Assembly (NCBI GenBank): GCA_932521035.1
Contig: OW051493.1
Location: 1,178,001 to 1,242,000, forward strand
Length of the DNA: 64,000 nucleotides
Reading direction: 5' to 3'
From: Oscheius dolichura
Lineage: Eukaryota > Nematoda > Chromadorea > Rhabditida > Rhabditidae
Part shown: positions 31,769-42,801 of the stretch, one piece after another
Position numbering within the stretch: position 1 is the first letter of the stretch
Layout: every line of letters starts with the position of its first letter
Program-made: the position numbers and the translations under genes
Notes under the pieces: model-generated
The model's database searches: none
What the model was told of the DNA's origin: nothing
The model's input: only the letters and a program-made list of their open reading frames with translations

Positions 31769-34388
31769 ATGTCACTCCGAATTCTACTGGACCTCATATT
31801 TTGGATGATCCTGATACAGGCAGTCATTGGAGAGAAGAAGGAATGCAAACCAAAGGTTTGTTGATGTTTCAAGTTGGGGACAAGAATAAGTTGAGGGAGC
31901 CGTTACAATTCCGGAAAGCGTTGCTTTGTTTTTCCCTGTTTTAGTGAGGAAAGAGGGTATTTTATCAAAAAATATGGCTAGGTATGCCGGTAATAAATGC
32001 GCTCTCCACTATAAAACCTTTTTTTTCGCAGAAGAAGCTGTAAGACACCGTGGCCGAGTGGTCAGGCATGCTAAATTACTGTAGTTAGCCGTTGAGATTT
32101 CCCCGCGTGAGTTCGAATCTCATCGGCGTCGAAAAGTTTTTTGCTTTTTTCTTGTTTTATTGTTTTAAACAACAACTCGACTTTTCATTTTATGAGTTTG
32201 ACCACTTTTCGTCGAGCCAATTCGAACTTCCCCTAAACGTAGGATTAGTGTCATAGTAACTATTTTTCAAAACTTCAAAGACCTAGTTGGAGAGCACAAA
32301 AAGACGATTCTAATGAACCCAGTCACATCTCAGCCGTCCCCGAGAAAACAATCTGTAGCCCCACAAATTTTGACAGAGGATATGTTACGAACCGACGCAT
32401 GAATAGCCTCTGTTTCCTTATGGATCTAAATAGAGCTGGTATAACCTATTTCAGTCATTTGCTGTCCTCAAATCTCTCCCTCTGCCTCCTATTTCCTCTC
32501 TCAGAAATCCCTCTAACCACTTCTTCCAGGCCCGAGCAGCTCCCACCCTCTCTGGCAACTCCATAACCGATCCAGCTGAAAGCTCAACCGTAACGTAATA
32601 ACTCTCCCTGTCTCTTCTTCAATTTCCCAAATAATTCAGTAGAAAAGCCGTGCAAACCGTCTTCCTCTGGCCATCTCTTTCCGACCAGGAAAAATCAATC
32701 ATAAAGGATGCTTTCTTCCAAATTGGACGGAGAACTTGTATCCAATTTCAGGAACAGGTAGCTACGACGATAAAATCGTCTTCATTTTCTATATTTTGAT
32801 TTAATTACCCGCTTGAAATTTCAGGAATTCAAGCCTTGGTATCATGCGGACCGTTGGAACGCGGAAACACCCTATGTTCTTATTAGGAAGAGCAAAAAAT
32901 ACACAGGTAGTTTCACAACAATAAAATATAAGCGAAAGTTATTGCAATCTTCTAATAAGAACAGTTTGCTGAACATAATAAAATAATCGGATTTATTCCA
33001 TTTCCTCTGGAATTTCGATACAGAATCGTGCCTATGAGCCACAACTATGTCGCCACAATACACACGCTGTGGCTGTTTAACTGTGGCGCTCGCAGAATTC
33101 TGGCATTTTTTTTTCAAAATTGGAATAAAAATGACCAAGTGAAAAAAAACCTTTGATGAAGATTAATACATCCCATGAAATTCTTAGAATTCTGTAATCT
33201 TTTCCCGTCGATTTCTAAGAAAATAACTGATTTTTCAGCATATTCCGATAATAAAATCGAGGGACTCGTGGATAGGACGGTCCTCTACATTCCGGAGTCT
33301 GCATTCCAGCAGCAGAGCTTCAACCACTCCAGGGGAGCTGTAATGGAACAGCTGGTCAGATTCATGGGTAGGAAACGGTTCTTCTTACAATTTATTGAGT
33401 TTTACTATTAAACAGATTGCAAGATCCATAAACTTGGTGATTTAGCTTTTTTGATTCTCATGGCTTTCAATATTCAATTTTCGCTCTTTTTTTCAGCTCT
33501 TGAAGTTTATTTTCGGTCCATTTTTTCAATTTCTAGCTCTTTTCAATGGGGAGGAACGCTAGAAAATGGAATTTACACGGAAAACTTTACACAAATTGAT
33601 AAATTGCGAACAAAAACCTTATACAGTTTTAGGGAAACCAGAAAATTTGAACTATAGTTCTTTTCCAACGAATAGAGTTACAGTTTGTTTGCTTCCATTC
33701 GGTACCATTTTAGGATTCGCGAACAAAGTCACAAATTTTGCCTGATTTTCAAGAAAAATCCGGATTACTATAGCCTTGTTAGCTGTTAGAATAGAATAGA
33801 ATAGAGCTACAAATTCGGGAAACCACTTTTGATCGTAATCTGTTCTAGCAAATATAACCTTATCTCATCATAATTTTCCTCCTCGAGTTCCTTTAATTCC
33901 AGGCCTGAAACGTGAACTGATTCGCCCGGATGCTCCCTCCTACATCACTCCGGTAGCCCCCGTCCCGCTCACCGTTCTCCCCATCTTTAATCCAATCCAA
34001 TTGGCCTGGCCATTCGATCCGGAAAGTATTACCGTACCTCTCTGGGCCCGGGAAAAGTACGTCCTCCTCACTTCTTACAGAAAAACTACCGTATTTTATA
34101 GATATCGCCTGACACAATATTGCCCCGCGAGGAATGACGTGGATATCGGCGCTGGGCAGAGGGTTGGCCTCCTTACACGGTATATTTCCCTATAGATTAC
34201 CGTAATCCGGAGGTAATTCCAGATGGGATACGGTAAAATTGAACAGCATGTACTGCCCGGATCGAGTGGGAATAGCTGACCCACACAAGGGCCCGTGTGT
34301 CGTGCCAAGAGCCAAAGATATGGACGAATTCCGGCGAAGAGTATGGGCCTATAGGAAACTGTTGAATAAGCAGAAGAACTTGGCTTGA
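31769..34388 (+). CDS. Astacin-family protein with a lost zinc site
   Basis: A secreted 292-residue astacin-like protein, probably not a protease. Exons are 31769-31855, 32530-32594, 32640-32757, 32825-32906, 33239-33367, 33903-34056, 34102-34179 and 34223-34388; phases close. The signal peptide is MSLRILLDLIFWMILIQAVIG. Astacin hallmarks follow: the strand and helix ending GRRTCIQFQEQ and, near the C-terminus, IGAGQRVGLLTRWDTVKLNS with MYCP. The zinc-binding consensus HExxHxxGxxHE is here EQLVRFMGLKRE: all three histidines and the catalytic glutamate are replaced while the framework glycine, final glutamate and the following RPD are kept. The Met-turn region (FDPESITVPLW) is also altered. 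A pseudoenzyme role such as ligand binding or decoy is inferred. Intron 1 carries a tRNA-like gene and a family A copy. Confidence 0.8.
32044..32130 (+). tRNA. tRNA-like gene of Ser/Leu type, probably pseudogene
   Basis: Good A box (GTGGCCGAGTGG) and B box (GAGTTCGAATCTC), a long variable arm as in serine and leucine tRNAs, and nearly paired ends (GACACCG with CGGCGTC, one mismatch). The anticodon arm is irregular: stem GCTAA/TTAGC encloses ten bases (ATTACTGTAG) instead of seven, so no anticodon can be read with confidence. Either the arm has been altered and the gene is dead, or a very small intron is present. It lies in intron 1 of the astacin-like gene, same strand. Confidence 0.5.
32265..32395 (+). 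mobile_element. Partial family A element in astacin intron 1
   Basis: Only the second half remains: AGACCTAGTTGGAGAGCACA, CAATCTGTAGCCCCACAAAT and GAGGATATGTTACG. The GC-rich ends are missing. Confidence 0.7.
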
Positions 34389-36204
34389 TAATAATTAAAA
34401 AACATATTTTCAATTGTTCACTTACGGTAATAAAAATAAAGAATTAGATAAAGAGTCCATAAAACATTTTGAATAGTTCCACTTCAAGTCATAAGAGCGG
34501 GAAAAACACTTGAATGCTGGCCGATTGCCGCGGGAGGAGATTGAGACACTTTAAGACGGAAAGACGAGCTGTTTCTAGGATTTCAAGAGGCTATTGTTAA
34601 ATGTATTATAGCTGAAAAGGGGGATTCTTGAAGAACATTTAAGTTTTTAAGTAAAAGTGTTATAATAGAACGAGGGAAAGTGATAAAGTAGTGATGAAAC
34701 TTTTTTGAATTGTCGTTGGTGCAAAATTCGACGCAATTTTGTTGAACTTCCTGTCGTAAAGAAGAAGACGAAGGGAATAGAGGTTTATTAGAGAAAAGGA
34801 GAAAAGTAGTGATATTGACAGGGGAGAGAATCGTATATGGTAAAGAAGAGAGTGAGTCGTCCCGGGGATCCCTTTTATGGACCGCGGACAGGGAGGCGGA
34901 ATATGACTAACTCATTATGATGTGCAGGGGAAAGGGGAGAACAATTGGATAGACGTAAACAGATAGGAATGTATCGGGGGAGAAAGAAGAGAAATTCCTA
35001 AAACACTCTCATTTGAGATATTTTCAACCACTTTCGATGATAAAATTCAGTTAAAAGAAACTGCTAAAACATTAGCAGTTTTTATAATCGAGTGTAACCG
35101 AGCCTCAGAAGAACGACTATTTCGAGTAGAACGATATTGGTTAAGATCCTTTGCCAATGAATATAAAAAGCGGTAAACCGTTTTTCAATGATTTTTTATT
35201 GCTATCACAAAACAATAAAAAATGTTATCATCCGCGAAGTAGATGTCATTGACCCGTCTCCCGATGTTTGCGTCGAAGGGGCAGACGAAGTTTACATAAA
35301 ATCACGAAGAATTGAACAAATATCATGTTCCAGGTCCAAAAACTTCAAATTTTCAATAGTTCAGGTTGATGCGTGAACAAAAGAAGAGCTCTAGAAAATA
35401 AATATAAATAATCGAAATAAAAATTAAGAATTACCATCGCGTAGTAACACCAGAAATATAAGTGAATATGGGGGGGGGGGGGAGCTTTTCTCCTCAATTC
35501 TCCAAAATAATTCAGTCGGTGGTTCTTTTCCATAAAAGTAAGTTGAGAAGGACGTCAAGGAGAAGGAGAAGAAGTAGCTTCGGATGTTATGGGCCTTGTT
35601 AAAGGAACTGTCAGGGACCTAGGAAGCTGACTGTAGATTTTCGCGGGCTTTGAGAAAGGTCCCTGACGGTTCCTTGAAACTTTATCTCTGTATGTCCGTA
35701 TGTATGTAACTTTATCTCTCGACCTTTTTCTAAATCTTCTGTATGTTATAGCCTAGGTATTATAACTCACCCTGGTCTGCTGTTGGATTCTCCATTCGAT
35801 TTTTTCCATTCGATTAAAGTCCCGAAAACATTACCACTTTCCATTATCAAGAAAGGGAAAACCAGACAGCTTTCTGTGTTATCGATATCCACGAAGCTGC
35901 ACTTTATTGTCACAGAAGATACTTCTGCTTATGAAGGTGACTTGAAGCGATAATTCTTCTATCCAAAAGCCATTTTCTTTTCTTTCCTTTATTGTTTTGA
36001 AGACGAATTATAAGTGGATCTATGCCACTGAAAATTACTGCAATCATCGGTTATTCAAGATAAAAAGAAGGAAAAAAAAGAGAACAAGAGAAATAGAAGA
36101 GTTCCTTCTCAAAAAAGTGAAGTAAACGTCGAATTTTTCCCTGTTGCGATGTCTTGTTATTATGAGGAATCAATTGAAATAGGGCTTAAAACGGGAGTAA
36201 TAAT

Positions 36205-36378
36205 ACAGTCCATAGTCCGTTTCCAACCTCTGGTTTTTTTTTGTTCCACGGAGACCATGTGGGAATTTAGCCAGCAAAAGTTGCCCGATTTGAATCGAAT
36301 ATTCAGGCGCTTTTGTTCTCCAAGTTGCCAAATGGTCCGCAGTGGAAAAAACCGGAGGTTGGAAACGAACCATACAAC
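36205..36378. mobile_element. Family D inverted-repeat element
   Basis: The ends AGTCCGTTTCCAACCTCTGG and CCGGAGGTTGGAAACGAACC are complementary. Inside lie AGCAAAAGTTGCCCGATTTG and TTGCCAAATGGTCC. The length is about 170 bp and there is no coding capacity. Confidence 0.75.
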
Positions 36379-36519
36379 AATTGAATTGAATTGAGCGGCA
36401 AGAGAGGATGAGAAGAAAATACGTCGAAACGGTAAAGTATTACTGAAAATAAAAGCGAAAGTTCGCAGATTGACATCGATTTGGCCAAAAGAATTTTATA
36501 GAAATCCTAAAACATTATG

Positions 36520-36622
36520 AATTGGCTGCGCGTCTCCGCTATAGGACCAGGGTTGAATGATTCCTGGTCCCGCAGCGGAGAGGCCTTTTTTCTGTGGAAT
36601 ATCCGAAATGGACTCTATTCCG
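36520..36622. mobile_element. Family C element, shortened
   Basis: It has GCGCGTCTCCGCTATAGGAC and CCTGGTCCCGCAGCGGAGAG, then ATATCCGAAATGGACTCTA. The outer left end is missing. Confidence 0.65.
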
Positions 36623-36967
36623 TACCTTGGGCCCAGAAATCCTAAATCTGGATCATTCATTAGGGTAGACTGTGAATTATTAAGAGTCCATCATTACCAA
36701 AAATCAATGATAAACATTTTTCTTTAGAGACTTTACCGACGTTCAAGAAGTCCTTCAGTAAATTTCCCTTTATTTTGGCTACAACTGATGTTATTATACC
36801 ACTGCTCATCTAATTAGTCGCTCTTCCGTGGTAACAGTTCGTAAGTTCCTCTATATGCTAATCTCCAGTGAAAATAAACTGCTTCATTGGAAAAAAAATA
36901 CGAAAAAGTCTAGTAAAATCTTCATTTTATAACTATTTTCCCCTTTTTTTCTTCTCTTATTGGGACC

Positions 36968-39237
36968 CTAAGGCACCTGCGATGTGTTCCTCTGTGTATC
37001 CGTTATGGAAATCTTCGGTTTTCTCCGGAAAAGACTCCATAGGATCAGTTTAAATTTTCCCTTTGCCAGGAAATAAATGGCTATCAGTGGTTCAAGAGCT
37101 GGACAGCTCAAGAGGATGACAATTAGGACATCCAGGGCTTCTCTGAAAATTAAAATCATTGTTCAGCAGTCTGTGAAATAAGGGTAAATTATAAAACATA
37201 TTATAAATTACTTCGGAAGCGTGAAAAATAGCGGTCCCACGAAGAGAATAATAGCCGGTAAGTGGAGTAGAAAAAAGGGAACCACCGCCTGGACAACCAA
37301 CATCCAAAAGAGGACTTGGTTCTGTTTTTTCGTTACGGGACTCAAGGAATCCGATAATTTCTGAAATTGAGACATTTTTGAGCTCTAACTAAGACAGTGT
37401 AACATACACTCATAGCGGACTTGGTTTCATAGCCGGAATGAAGCATAGAGCCGAAGAAAATTAGACAAGGAGTCATGAAGAGGACGAGAAATAGACAGCC
37501 GTGGGGGTTGAGAGAAGATGCCTCAGAAGAAATGTCCTGGAAAAGTTGAAAATAGTCCTCGCAGTAAAGGCAAAATTATCTTAAAAGAAAGGGGGGCTAT
37601 TTATGAGTTTTATGAAAAATTGTTGAAAAAGTATGTTCTGCTCCGGTTCATGTCTCCTTTTTGAAGGGTAATCCAGACAAAAACCGATTGTTCTATAATT
37701 TTTTTTCCGAAAAATAGGGATACCGTAGTTTCTTTCCCCTCGAAACCGATTTTTCAAATCACCAAAATTTGACTCGAAAAAAGTTGGTTTCAAAAATTGC
37801 GCCCGGTCCCCAGTGCAAAACAGCTTCTGAAAAACAACTATAACTTTTCCGGCTCGGCCCTCGATAGTCCGATCCCCTGCACCCGTAAAGTCTCGGCAAG
37901 ACAAAGGTATAAAGGAGTCACAGCTTTGTATAAAGATGATCGTCTTGCCAAGATGTTACGGGTGCAGGGGATCGGACTACTGGGGGCCGAGCCATTGCTA
38001 ACATTACCGCTGTGCTCGCAGCAGGAACCTACTCGATTCGGAGAATAAATAGGAAGCTTGTAACATAAAGTATCCTCAAATTTCCACTTTTGCGACTATC
38101 AAAGTTCGTTCCATCCATTTTTGATGTTCTCACTTCATTTTTTACAAATTTATTGTTTCAAAGGATGCTTTTAAAGGTAAAATAAGGCGCGAATGTCACT
38201 AAAAGGCATCAGAAATGCAGAGGAGTAATAATTTTTCTCGCTAGGACGATATCACGAAGTTTCTAACATTATTGATCACGCGGTTCTATTGTTATCGCCA
38301 TAACAAAAAAAACAATTAGGAGAAATTGGTCAAGAACCCACCCAATACTTGAAAAGGACTCCATTCATTTGCCCAGCAGACATGTTCCACTGCCTCTGGA
38401 CTTCTTCTTCAATCTCAAAAATTAGCGGCTCCTCCGGAAAGGGGTGGAATATCATCACCACGAATTCATAGCTCCCAAGAAGGAGAATAGCCACCAGCAA
38501 GAAAATTGACAGTACCTTCGTCTCGAGGAGATAATGATGCACTTTTCTGAAATTTTGAATTCTAAAAAACGGCGGGATTACGGTACCTGCAGAGGAGGAT
38601 ATACCGGTAGAGGAAATGGATACACTCGTTGAAAATTTGGATACAAAATGTGGAAAAGAGGAAGGAGATGACGAATTTGCCCCAGGAGGCATAAGGAGAG
38701 CCCAACAGGCTGTCAGAATAGGCGATGGCCATTCCGGGAAGGTGGATGACCCTCTGGAATGAAAGGGGTCTCTCTCGATAGAATCAACTGCCTTCAGAGT
38801 TCCTTCAAAATGGTTTTAACGCGGAATTAGTGATATTTTTGAAGAACAATAACCATTAGAAACAGGAAGAAACAGGGAACCATTATTTTTTCATCAAATA
38901 GGCAAGATAAAAGACAAAAAGTCGTATTTTTTCTATATTTATGTTTTATGGCCTCTTCTTATCTTTCCCGCTTTTATTCAAATAATGCGATGTGAATAAA
39001 AGCCAAAATAAACTTACCGGTAAGAAGAACACATCCAAAACATTGTGAATAACATTAGTCGCTGCGAATACCATCATCAGCAGTTTGAAGGAGCTCTGCA
39101 TCCATTTGTTGTGTCTCAAGACGATTGGCAGGACGATTAGGTTGAGGATTACGGTAAGGATACAGGTCGAGTCGATTAGGGTCTTGTAGACGGGCTGGTA
39201 GGGCATGGAAGCAGAGAACACAATGACGGGAGGGCAA
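36968..39237 (-). CDS. Nematode 7TM chemoreceptor (Str-superfamily-like), first exon not found
   Basis: A G-protein-coupled receptor, probably a ciliary chemoreceptor. Exons in transcript order are 39237-39018, 38753-38587, 38546-38342, 37536-37408, 37360-37212 and 37142-36968, phases consistent (348 residues plus a missing first exon of phase 2). Hydrophobic spans include TLIDSTCILTVILNLIVLPI, KFVISFLFSTFCIQIFN before the HFLYRY motif, LSIFLLVAILLLGSYEF, CLFLVLFMTPCLIFFGSML, VLFWMLVVQAVVPFFLLHLP and DVLIVILLSCPALEPLIAIY. The third-loop KQNQVLFWMLVVQ and the last-helix PALEPLIAI fit the Str/Srh-like nematode receptors; the exact family is not decided. The start codon was not located: an exon upstream of 39237 is needed, or translation begins at the internal Met of SASMPYQP. 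A family B hairpin sits in an intron. Confidence 0.75.
37852..37992. mobile_element. Family B hairpin in chemoreceptor intron
   Basis: A nearly perfect hairpin: GGCTCGGCCCTCGATAGTCC at the left and GGACTACTGGGGGCCGAGCC at the right, inner arms CCCTGCACCCGTAAAGTCTC and GATGTTACGGGTGCAGGGGA, core ACAAAGGTATAAAGG. It is one of the best preserved copies. Confidence 0.85.
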
Positions 39238-39519
39238 CTGGAAACATATGACTTCTGAATCGGATAATTTAGATTTCATTTTATTAGTCATAATGGACTT
39301 TTTAGTCAGTTGGAGACCGGGAAATTTAATTCTTTTCCGATGAAATTGTATTCTAGATGTCGTCGCCTTCTCCGTGGGGGATAGAGAAAGAGAATGGAGT
39401 ATAATGAGGGGGTAATGGGAGCAGGGGGAGCACAAAATGTTACAGCAGCGCTAGATTTACAACAGTATGTCAAAATTTGCGGTATTCATCAATATTAGAA
39501 CCTTTGAATCGCATGTAAA

Positions 39520-39768
39520 CATGGCCAAAACGCCCAATTTCGGGCGTTTCCGTTTTTGGTTGTACACGGTAGTGTCGGCTGTTTGTGCCCGTATCTCGGT
39601 CATTTCTTCGTCGATTTCAAAACTTCAAAAACCTAGTTGGAGAGCACGTCAAGACAATTCTAACGAACCCGGTCACATCTCAACCGACCCGGGAAAACAA
39701 TCTGTAGTCCCACAAACTTTGACAGAGGTTATGTTACGTAACGCGGCGGGGCGCGCCCGGAAGTTTCT
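39520..39768 (+). mobile_element. Family A element
   Basis: A full copy with ATTTCGGGCGTTTCCGTTTT at the left and ACGTAACGCGGCGGGGCGCG at the right. It is flanked on both sides by GGGGGAGCACAAAATGTTAC (39425 and 39779), as if the element had inserted into, and partly duplicated, an older repeat. Confidence 0.8.
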
Positions 39769-39974
39769 CTATGCATAGGGGGAGCACAAAATGTTACAGC
39801 CGCCAGAACAACTTTTGAACCGTTAATATCCTGAAGTAGACTGCAAAAATCATGATAATATAAAAGTTAGCTGTTCTCTGGGTATTTCCGCCGCCACTCG
39901 TCGCTATTTTCTTCTCACGAGCCTCTTCATACCCTAATCACGTACAACGAGCTTTCCAGCGTTTGGGGAGGGGG

Positions 39975-40038
39975 GAGCCGGCGCTGTCGATTGTTTTTCG
40001 AGCGAGTTGCGCCGTCGAAGACGGCCCGAGGCATACTT
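39975..40038. repeat. Dispersed 80 bp repeat, copy 2
   Basis: GAGCCGGCGCTGTCGATTGT and CGCCGTCGAAGACGGCC match the copy at 25885-25965; about 14 bases between the two halves are missing here. Confidence 0.6.
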
Positions 40039-40131
40039 GTTATTACTAAATAATTACTAAATAAAGCCCCGTTGAAACGAGAAATCACATAATTTTTATT
40101 TTCAACCAAACGTGCAGGATGTTTCTCTTCT

Positions 40132-40317
40132 CTAGTCCTTCTTCTTCAAGCATTCAACTTCCTTACTCAGCTTTTCCCAATTGTCTGGCATTCCCACCAA
40201 TCTTCCAAAACTCAGGAAAACTTCTTGGTCTATCCAAAGAACATAGTATTTGATCTGCTCCGTAAGATTGACGAGCAGAGTTTGGCTGAATAATTCGCCC
40301 GCAAACCCGGTTGAAGT
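40132..40317 (-). CDS. Putative terminal exon, small protein of unknown family
   Basis: After a TATTTTCAG acceptor an open frame of 61 residues runs to a stop. It ends FLSFGRLVGMPDNWEKLSKE then VECLKKKD. The block FGxxxxMPxxW resembles the plus-strand frames at 40709-41056 (FGSICYQPEYL) and 41623-42446 (FGKLYGMPEHY). No compatible upstream exon was settled; the frame directly upstream (to 40458) has a hydrophobic segment but its donor phase does not fit. The function is unknown and the gene status uncertain. Confidence 0.35.
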   Translation of the reverse strand, partial: TSTGFAGELFSQTLLVNLTEQIKYYVLWIDQEVFLSFGRLVGMPDNWEKLSKEVECLKKKD

Positions 40318-40708
40318 CTGAAAATATGCACAGATTGAGCAGGTTACGCTAGTCAACACACGGTAAAATAGCCTTCCGAGAAGAAGAAATAAAATATGAA
40401 GAAGGGCGGAAGATTGGCGGGTAAGTAGATAACATCCCGCTTGCTCTCCTTCAAACACAGTGTGGTAACAATCATATAGGGGCTTTTTGACTGTATAAAG
40501 TGTGATTATGATTACCGTAAAACTTATAATAGAGCTCCCCTCTCCGTAAGCACGCCCTGTTAAAATGCTCTATCTCAATGACTTGGAGAGCCAATTACTC
40601 TATTATTTATTAGGGTTCTTCCGTTTTTCTTTCTGTAATGCCCCTTCTACGATCTAAAGATCATACTAGTACAAGAAAAATATTATAAAAACCGTACGAA
40701 TACTGTTT

Positions 40709-41056
40709 TTGAACGATTCAGATAGAGCACTTTTACAGAGTGCGCTTACGGAGAAGGGCGTTCTATTACAAGTTTTACGGTATTCAAATCCTTACCCAAA
40801 TTTGCACAGAATATTGAAAAAGACACAATTTCGCATCTGCGCCATAGAATTGAAGGGCGATTATTCCAGCAGATACATTGTTAAATTTGGTAGCATTTGC
40901 TACCAGCCGGAATATTTGCCCATATTCTATTGGATACTCTGTATAGTTGTATTGTTGTTTCTAAAAATCCAGTTTATCTTCTTCTTTTTCCAGAAAGACC
41001 TGGCAGAATATAGGAATAGAGAAGAAGCTGAGGACGAGAAGACTCCACATCGGTGA
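40709..41056 (+). CDS. Putative small protein, unknown family
   Basis: An open frame of 115 codons, or shorter if the GT..AG stretch at about 40940-40993 is an intron. The C-terminal part reads YIVKFGSICYQPEYLPIFYW and ends with a charged tail (KDLAEYRNREEAEDEKTPHR) directly after a TTTTTCCAG acceptor, which is coding-like. The start is not convincing. It may belong with the two neighbouring frames that share the FGxx..P[ED]x[YLW] pattern. Confidence 0.3.
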   Translation: MNDSDRALLQSALTEKGVLLQVLRYSNPYPNLHRILKKTQFRICAIELKGDYSSRYIVKFGSICYQPEYLPIFYWILCIVVLLFLKIQFIFFFFQKDLAEYRNREEAEDEKTPHR

Positions 41057-41169
41057 ATGAAAGAGTCAGCGCCGCGGGTAGACAAGGGCAACGCTGACCA
41101 TTTGTCAGTCTTTATGGTTTTTTTTTTGGAAAACAAATGTGAAAGAACGATCGGTGGCAGAAGAGGAAG

Positions 41170-41338
41170 AATCTCTACTCGATAGTCCGATCCCCTGCAC
41201 CCGTAAAGTCTCGGCAGCTTCGTTTTTTTCCTGTTTCCTTCGTCTTTATTCAAAACTGTTACAAAATTGTGTCGTCTCTACACCTTTGCCTTGCCGAGAC
41301 TTTACGGGTGCAGGGATCGGACTATTGAGAATCAAACC
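41170..41338. mobile_element. Family B hairpin element
   Basis: Arms CGATAGTCCGATCCCCTGCA / TGCAGGGATCGGACTATTG and CCCGTAAAGTCTCGGCAG / TGCCGAGACTTTACGGG, with a 25-base pyrimidine insertion in the left part compared with other copies. Confidence 0.8.
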
Positions 41339-41622
41339 TCTATGTTGACTAGATTGGGAAGACCCCCAATTTTCGTTCGTCGTTCTTACCTATTTATTTA
41401 CCTTTCTACCTATTTGTAGGCTGGATTTTCACCATTTCTCTGAGTCGGAAACCAGATAATGCTTTTCTGGCCCTTCTTGTTTTTTTCCTGTTTTCTTCTC
41501 TGAATTCTCAGGTTTGTACTAGGAATACCGCCGTTTTCCAAAATGCTATACTACCTCCCATTTATATAACCCAACGATGACCGGAATTGCCTTTACCTAG
41601 CAGTCGTAGGTCTCGGAAACAA

Positions 41623-42446
41623 ATGAGGCCGGCCTGGTTCTTCTTTTTCCTGATCCCTTCTCTCAAGTTTCAGGTATGTTGCACAAACAACGATACAGTG
41701 AAACTATCCACTAGGCATTCAATTATGATCTATCGATGAAGTATGGTGAAATTTATCGGATTGTTCTTGACTATCACGTTTTCTATTTTGTTTTCAATGA
41801 TAACATGGCCAGGTATACATTTTCCTGTTTATAAGATGAAAACGAGGTATTTTTACACTTTAGAACAATTTGAACAGTGCTAAAAACTGCAAAAAACAGA
41901 TGCGCGCGCAATTTGAACTTTTATAGGCACGCTGTAACATTTTCGGACCCTTCTAGCCCCAACGTGACTCTTGTGAATATCTGGTTCCAGTTGAATATAT
42001 ATATTCTGGTATTATTTTTTTTCTAGATTATATTATCCGCTTATTTACTGGCTACTACTCCATCAGATATAACAATGTATTGGTTCCCGGGCCGCTGGGA
42101 ACAACTGTCGCTAATTTTCCTCCTTACTTTATTTATTATTTCTTATTTTTGGAGGATTCTCTACGGGTACATCAAGTCTTTTTCTAAAATAAAAATGAAC
42201 ATCTTCGAGATGATGGTAACGGATTCCAGCGGCACTTTCAGTTTCTTTCAAAGCTGTTATATTACTGTATCCAGCAATATTACCATGCAGCTGACTTTTA
42301 AGACATCAAAAGGCACGCTGAAGAGTCCGACCCCGGGAATTTTAAATTTTGGCAAATTGTATGGAATGCCGGAACATTATAGAGATTTCAAGAGATTTTG
42401 GGGTGAATTGATACTGTTACAGTTGCCCAATAAAGAAATTCTTTGA
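41623..42446 (+). CDS. Small secreted or membrane protein, unknown family
   Basis: Two exons, 41623-41673 and 42027-42446, join in phase to give 156 residues. The first encodes a signal-like MRPAWFFFFLIPSLKFQ and ends at a strong GTATGT donor. The second contains another hydrophobic stretch (LSLIFLLTLFIISYFW) and a polar, strand-rich C-terminal part with two cysteine/asparagine-rich segments (FFQSCYITVSSNITMQL) ending FGKLYGMPEHYRDFKRFWGE. A degenerate copy of the signal exon lies 160 bp upstream (41472-41516). No known family is recognised. It lies downstream of, and converges with, the 14-exon minus-strand gene. An alternative intron within exon 2 is possible. Confidence 0.45.
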
Positions 42447-42801
42447 CCGTTTCCATTTGATAAGTCGTCTCACGCGATATTTACAAGAATACCCTAAACA
42501 ACTGGGCGCTTCGGAAAATTCGGGTATTTATTTCAACAAGCAGAAAGAAAGAATTTAGACAAAAAACCGTAAAGAAAGCGACTAGAGCAGATAATCACAA
42601 TCGGAGCGGAGCGGAATGATTTACAAAAGATACAGTAACCCGTAATCACAAAAGATGAAAAGATATTTAGATATTCCTAGAAGAAGAATAAATAAAGGAA
42701 ATAAAACAAAGAAAATAAAGGAAATTGATGGCTAGAAGACGGAGAACTGTAGAGGAAACCGGCTAGGAAGGAGTCACAGCGTTCTGAATTTATAGAATAT
42801 A

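Larger units (their letters stand above)
34389..36967. other. Intergenic region with elements, no gene
   Basis: I see no exon chain. It holds a short hairpin at 35597-35688 (AAAGGAACTGTCAGGGACCT against AGGTCCCTGACGGTTCCTT), a G homopolymer at 35470-35482, a family D element at 36205-36378 and a family C element at 36520-36622. The plus-strand frame at 35188-35376 has no start or splice context that convinces me. Confidence 0.5.
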
